Assembly: GCA_021823555.1 (NCBI GenBank)
Contig: JAKANW010000070.1
Location: 1 to 9,227, forward strand
DNA: 9,227 nt
Reading direction: 5' to 3'
From: Chloroflexota bacterium
GTDB lineage: Bacteria > Chloroflexota > Anaerolineae > Anaerolineales > Villigracilaceae
The position numbers and the translations under genes were made by a program. The notes beneath the pieces were generated by a model. That model ran no database searches, was not told where the DNA came from, and worked only from the letters and a program-made list of their open reading frames with translations. Below are positions 6,719 through 9,227 of the stretch, in pieces; position 1 is the stretch's first letter, and each line of letters opens with the position of its first letter.

Positions 6719-6745
6719 TGACAGGCCTGAGGAAATTCGTATAAT
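6718..6745 (+). promoter_or_regulatory. Perfect consensus promoter of the recombinase, leaderless start
   Basis: TTGACA (6718-6723) and TATAAT (6740-6745) are both exact sigma70 consensus hexamers, 16 bp apart. Transcription would start at about 6752-6753, on the ATG at 6753-6755, so the mRNA probably has no leader. The alternative ATG at 6744 lies inside the -10 box and could be used only from the upstream promoter. Confidence 0.75.
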
Positions 6746-6752
6746 GGGAACT

Positions 6753-7745
6753 ATGGAGAGCCAAACCATTGCTTCTGCCGCGGCAAAGTATCTGGATATG
6801 GTCAAGCTGGCGCGCAGCGCCAACACTGCCAGGACTTATTCCAATGCCATGTCAGTATTCATGCGCGTATTGAAAGATCACTCACTCAATCCTGAAACTA
6901 CATCAGTGACATCACTTACGGAAGATGCCCTGCCCTGGCTGGCTGATGAAATGAAGGGTTACTCTCCCAGCACAGAGCAACTCTATTTGCAGTCTGCCAC
7001 GGGCTTCTACGAGTACCTGGCTGCCGAACGCCTATCCGAAGTGAATTTGCCCCGCCTGCGCCTACTGGTTCGCCAGCGTGCGCGGCGTCCCGGCTTGCGT
7101 TTGCCTCAATTCCCTGCCAACGATATTGACCGTGTGCTGGCATTTGTGATTGAAACCGTAAACTTGTCTAAACAAGATCGAGTTGAAAACTTACGCGCAT
7201 TAAGAGACCGGGCCTTCCTGTTGACCCTGGCAGATACGGGATTACGTGTCCATGAGGCTTGTGGCCTGCGACGTGGCGATATCGACTGGAATGAGGGCCG
7301 GGCTGTGATCATCGGGAAAGGCAATAAACAGGCTGTCGTTCGTTTTACAACCAGAGCCATGCGTGCGTTAAAGGATTACCTCTCGCTTCGTGCTGAACTG
7401 GACGGCGGTTCCGGTCGTCCCCTTCCCTCACTGCCCCTCTTTGCCCGCCACGATAAAGGCGCTGGCAAAAAGGTTAAACCCATTACCACGGCCACAGGCC
7501 GAAATATCGTCGGCGAACGTGTGAAACAAGCCCTGGGTGACGAATCCGAGGGACATATTACCCCCCACTCCTTTCGTCACTACTTCGTCACTTCAGTATT
7601 GCGCGGCTCTGGCAATCTCAAGCTGGCGCAGGAACTGGCGCGGCACGCCAACATTCAGGTCACACAGCGATACGCTCATCTCTCCGATGATGAACTGGAT
7701 CGAGGCTATTACGAAATTTTTGAAAATAAAAACAAGGATAAGTGA
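6753..7745 (+). CDS. Tyrosine recombinase, XerC/XerD-like
   Basis: 330 aa from the ATG at 6753. It cuts and rejoins DNA at paired core sites through a covalent 3'-phosphotyrosine. The N-terminal SAM-like core-binding domain spans ~5-100 (SANTARTYSNAM, STEQLYLQSATGFYEYL). The catalytic domain has R165 (DTGLRVHEACGL), K189 (IIGKGNK), H272-x-x-R275 (PHSFRHYF), H298 (LARHANI) and nucleophile Y307 (TQRYAHLSDDEL), so it is intact. Length and the absence of an arm-binding domain favour XerC/D type or a simple integrase. A longer reading from 6621 would translate the palindrome and promoters, so I reject it. It is the only plus-strand gene between the CRISPR control region and the PLP enzyme. It could be a chromosomal Xer paralogue or the recombinase of a small element. 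Confidence 0.93.
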   Translation: MESQTIASAAAKYLDMVKLARSANTARTYSNAMSVFMRVLKDHSLNPETTSVTSLTEDALPWLADEMKGYSPSTEQLYLQSATGFYEYLAAERLSEVNLPRLRLLVRQRARRPGLRLPQFPANDIDRVLAFVIETVNLSKQDRVENLRALRDRAFLLTLADTGLRVHEACGLRRGDIDWNEGRAVIIGKGNKQAVVRFTTRAMRALKDYLSLRAELDGGSGRPLPSLPLFARHDKGAGKKVKPITTATGRNIVGERVKQALGDESEGHITPHSFRHYFVTSVLRGSGNLKLAQELARHANIQVTQRYAHLSDDELDRGYYEIFENKNKDK

Positions 7746-7763
7746 TGCCGCTTGTCCTTGTTT
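7730..7763. terminator. Hairpin terminator between recombinase and PLP enzyme, probably bidirectional
   Basis: AAACAAGGATAAG (7730-7742) pairs with CTTGTCCTTGTTT (7751-7763) over 13 pairs including one G-U, with an 8-nt loop that begins with the recombinase TGA stop. On the minus strand the stem is followed by a T-rich run (TTTTTATTTT), making a classic intrinsic terminator for the leftward gene at 7810-8658. In the plus direction the T run is short, so termination there may be weaker. Confidence 0.75.
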
Positions 7764-7809
7764 GATTACTCGCTTTGCGCAACGCTACTCGTCCTTTGGC
7801 ATTTTATTC

Positions 7810-8658
7810 TTACGAAACAGATCCTATTGGCTCCACCCGCCGTTCGATATCCTGCTCATACGCCCGCATCAGGCGACCCGTCAACCGCCCCACCCCACCC
7901 GGACCGATCCTCACCCCATCCACTTCGACGATGGGCACCAGGCCGCGTGAACTGCTGGTGAGGAAAGCTTCCTGTATTTTCCCGACATCATCCAGTTTGA
8001 GCGAACGGTAGACCACCTCCCCACCCAGTTGATGGGCCGCCAAAATAACCTCGCGGCGCGTCACACCGTTGAGGACGCCGCGTTTGGCGGTGCACAATTT
8101 TCCCTCCTGCACGTAAAAGAAATTACTGGTCAACCCTTCGAGCACGCGGCCGTTATGAACGATAAGCCCTTCAAAGGCAGAATGCCCTGCGAGCGATTCC
8201 CGTTCGTGTTGGCTGTCGGCGATAAACGAAGTGGATTTCAAGGTCGGGTTTTCGCGCTGCACTTTGGTGGTGATCACCCGCACACCCTGCTGATAGACTT
8301 CGGGCGGCAAAGGTTTGAGCGGTTCCAGCGCCACGTAGATCAGCCCCGGCGTCTCTTCGCAGACAAGCATGATGCGCAGGCGGGCTTCATTAGGGCGAAA
8401 GGGCTTGAGCAACGCGGCAATGCCCCGGCGCAGGTTGGCGGGAGCGGCTGAGGGCAGAAGTCCCAATTTGGCGGCAGGCAGGTACAGGCGGTCGAGATGC
8501 GCCTTGAGTCCCAGGGCGTGGGTCCCGCCGCGGAAGGTCCGAAAGGTGCTGTAAAACCCTGCCGGCAATTGTCGGGTGATGGCGTCGAGCGATGATGAGT
8601 CTGCGAGATGAATGGGCTGGCTTGAGTCGCCGGTCAGTTCGAAAGTAACGATGTCCAT
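7810..8658 (-). CDS. Fold-type IV PLP enzyme: aminodeoxychorismate lyase or branched-chain aminotransferase-like
   Basis: 282 aa, normal for class IV aminotransferases. Family members use pyridoxal phosphate either to transaminate branched-chain or D-amino acids or to convert 4-amino-4-deoxychorismate to p-aminobenzoate (PabC, folate pathway); I cannot decide between these. Visible signatures are LKAHLDRLYL (R57, phosphate-binding position), NPTLKST with K141 as likely Schiff-base lysine, VLEGLTSNFF with E174, GVLNGVTRREVI at 194-205 and the late EAFLTSSSRGLVPIVEVDG. It is transcribed alone toward the terminator at 7730-7763. No Shine-Dalgarno precedes the ATG; a TATACT box six bases upstream suggests a leaderless mRNA. 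Confidence 0.9.
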   Translation of the reverse strand: MDIVTFELTGDSSQPIHLADSSSLDAITRQLPAGFYSTFRTFRGGTHALGLKAHLDRLYLPAAKLGLLPSAAPANLRRGIAALLKPFRPNEARLRIMLVCEETPGLIYVALEPLKPLPPEVYQQGVRVITTKVQRENPTLKSTSFIADSQHERESLAGHSAFEGLIVHNGRVLEGLTSNFFYVQEGKLCTAKRGVLNGVTRREVILAAHQLGGEVVYRSLKLDDVGKIQEAFLTSSSRGLVPIVEVDGVRIGPGGVGRLTGRLMRAYEQDIERRVEPIGSVS

Positions 8659-8664
8659 GCGATG

Positions 8665-8670
8665 AGTATA
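8665..8670 (-). promoter_or_regulatory. Candidate -10 box (TATACT) for a leaderless PLP-enzyme mRNA
   Basis: On the minus strand TATACT ends 6 nt before the ATG at 8658, so transcription would begin at the start codon. No clear -35 box is seen 16-18 bp further up, which keeps this call weak. Confidence 0.4.
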
Positions 8671-8698
8671 GCGCGCTTCTGCCCAGGTTTCGGATTCG

Positions 8699-8707
8699 TG
8701 CTAAAAT
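8699..8707 (+). promoter_or_regulatory. Candidate extended -10 promoter of the substrate-binding lipoprotein gene
   Basis: TGCTAAAAT fits TGN-TAAAAT. Transcription would start near 8714, about 20 nt before the ATG at 8735. No good -35 is visible, as is common for extended -10 promoters. It lies back to back with the leftward TATACT in a 76-bp divergent intergenic region. Confidence 0.45.
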
Positions 8708-8734
8708 CCCGCATCACAAAATTCGCGTGGGAAG

Positions 8735-9227
8735 ATGAAAAAGAAATCCATACATTCTGTCCTTTTTATACTGGCGCTGTTCGCGGCCAGCCTTGGCGCA
8801 TGTGCGCCGAAGAATGGGTCGGTGGTGGTCAAGATCGGAACCCAGCCTTGGATCGGATATGGCCCCTGGTGGATTGCCAAGGAGGAAGGCCTGTTCGAGA
8901 AGCATAACATCAGCGTGGAGTTGGTTGATTTTGTGGAAGACAAGGAGGTGAACCCGGCCTTCGCCTCGGGCGATATGCAGGCTGCCAACTTGGCGACTCA
9001 TACCGCCATCAAACTCTACGCGGCGGGTCTGGACATGAAACTGGTCCTGCTCGAAGATGCTTCGTACCAAGCTGACGCGGTGATCGCGCCCCACTCGGTG
9101 ACTTCGATTGCCAACCTGAAAGGCAAGAAGGTGGCCTACGAAGAGGGCGCCACCAGCGACCTGCTCATCAACTATGCGCTGGCGCAAAATGGAATGAGTC
9201 TTAAGGATATTACCCCGGTCTTCATGC
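8735..9227 (+). CDS. ABC transporter substrate-binding lipoprotein, NMT1/SsuA-like, 3' end missing
   Basis: 164 codons are visible, translated by hand, running off the right edge; the family is usually about 320-350 aa. The N-terminus is a lipoprotein signal: MKKK, a hydrophobic stretch (about residues 8-20), then lipobox LGAC with the lipidated cysteine at C23. The mature part begins VKIGTQPWIGYGPWWIAKEEGLFEKHNISVE and continues with a segment like FASGDMQAANLATHTAIKL and LKGKKVAYEEGATSD. This pattern is typical of periplasmic-fold proteins binding nitrate, sulfonate, taurine or thiamine-pyrimidine-like ligands. The ligand cannot be told from this part. GGGAAG directly abuts the ATG, giving only a weak ribosome binding site. 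Permease and ATPase genes would be expected downstream. Confidence 0.9.
   Translation, partial: MKKKSIHSVLFILALFAASLGACAPKNGSVVVKIGTQPWIGYGPWWIAKEEGLFEKHNISVELVDFVEDKEVNPAFASGDMQAANLATHTAIKLYAAGLDMKLVLLEDASYQADAVIAPHSVTSIANLKGKKVAYEEGATSDLLINYALAQNGMSLKDITPVFM

Noticed and set aside
6621..6752. N-terminal extension of the recombinase from 6621
   Set aside because: It would translate through heptamer repeats, two promoters and the palindrome, and it makes the protein longer than XerC/D relatives.
6641..7810. tRNA gene as an integration target beside the recombinase
   Set aside because: I looked for cloverleaf-like sequence and a terminal CCA context and saw none on either strand.

Overview
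The window looks like a bacterial chromosome segment of moderate GC content. Consensus sigma70-type promoters, GGAGG ribosome binding sites and a lipoprotein-type signal peptide fit a bacterium. My impression is an environmental lineage such as Anaerolineae-like Chloroflexota, but that rests on overall gene style and nothing in the sequence proves it.

Layout. Positions 1-5600 (minus strand) hold the front end of a type I-C CRISPR-Cas operon in canonical order: cas3, cas5c, cas8c. The cas8c gene runs off the left edge, and cas7, cas4, cas1, cas2 and the array would be expected beyond it. The cas3 gene is unusual. Its first ~330 residues are a complete HTH-WYL transcription regulator fused in frame to an intact HD-nuclease/helicase Cas3. 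Upstream on the same strand are two very small HTH genes, 5783-5983 (66 aa) and 6197-6406 (69 aa). The 66-aa protein is nearly a stand-alone copy of the fusion's DNA-binding domain, with an identical recognition helix. The DNA around these genes carries four copies of AAACCTTTRGGG arranged as two inverted pairs, one of them over the cas3 transcription start. It also carries three other short dyads, one of which covers the ribosome binding site of the 66-aa gene. Together this looks like a dedicated control module for the interference operon in which the effector nuclease carries its own repressor or sensor.

Positions 6407-6752 have no gene but are full of structure: two opposed arrays of degenerate 7-bp repeats, two strong tandem promoters, and a perfect 13-6-13 palindrome with the 11-6-11 geometry of a Xer/dif core site. 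The palindrome sits directly in front of a tyrosine recombinase (6753-7745, plus strand) that has all catalytic residues. The recombinase appears to be transcribed from a perfect TTGACA-N16-TATAAT promoter as a leaderless mRNA. The recombinase and its site may mark the edge of a mobile or recombining module next to the CRISPR locus.

Positions 7730-9227 look like ordinary chromosome. A hairpin terminator serves converging transcription, followed by a fold-type IV PLP enzyme (aminodeoxychorismate lyase or branched-chain aminotransferase-like) on the minus strand. Divergent from it is the 5' part of an ABC transporter substrate-binding lipoprotein of the NMT1/SsuA class, cut by the right edge.
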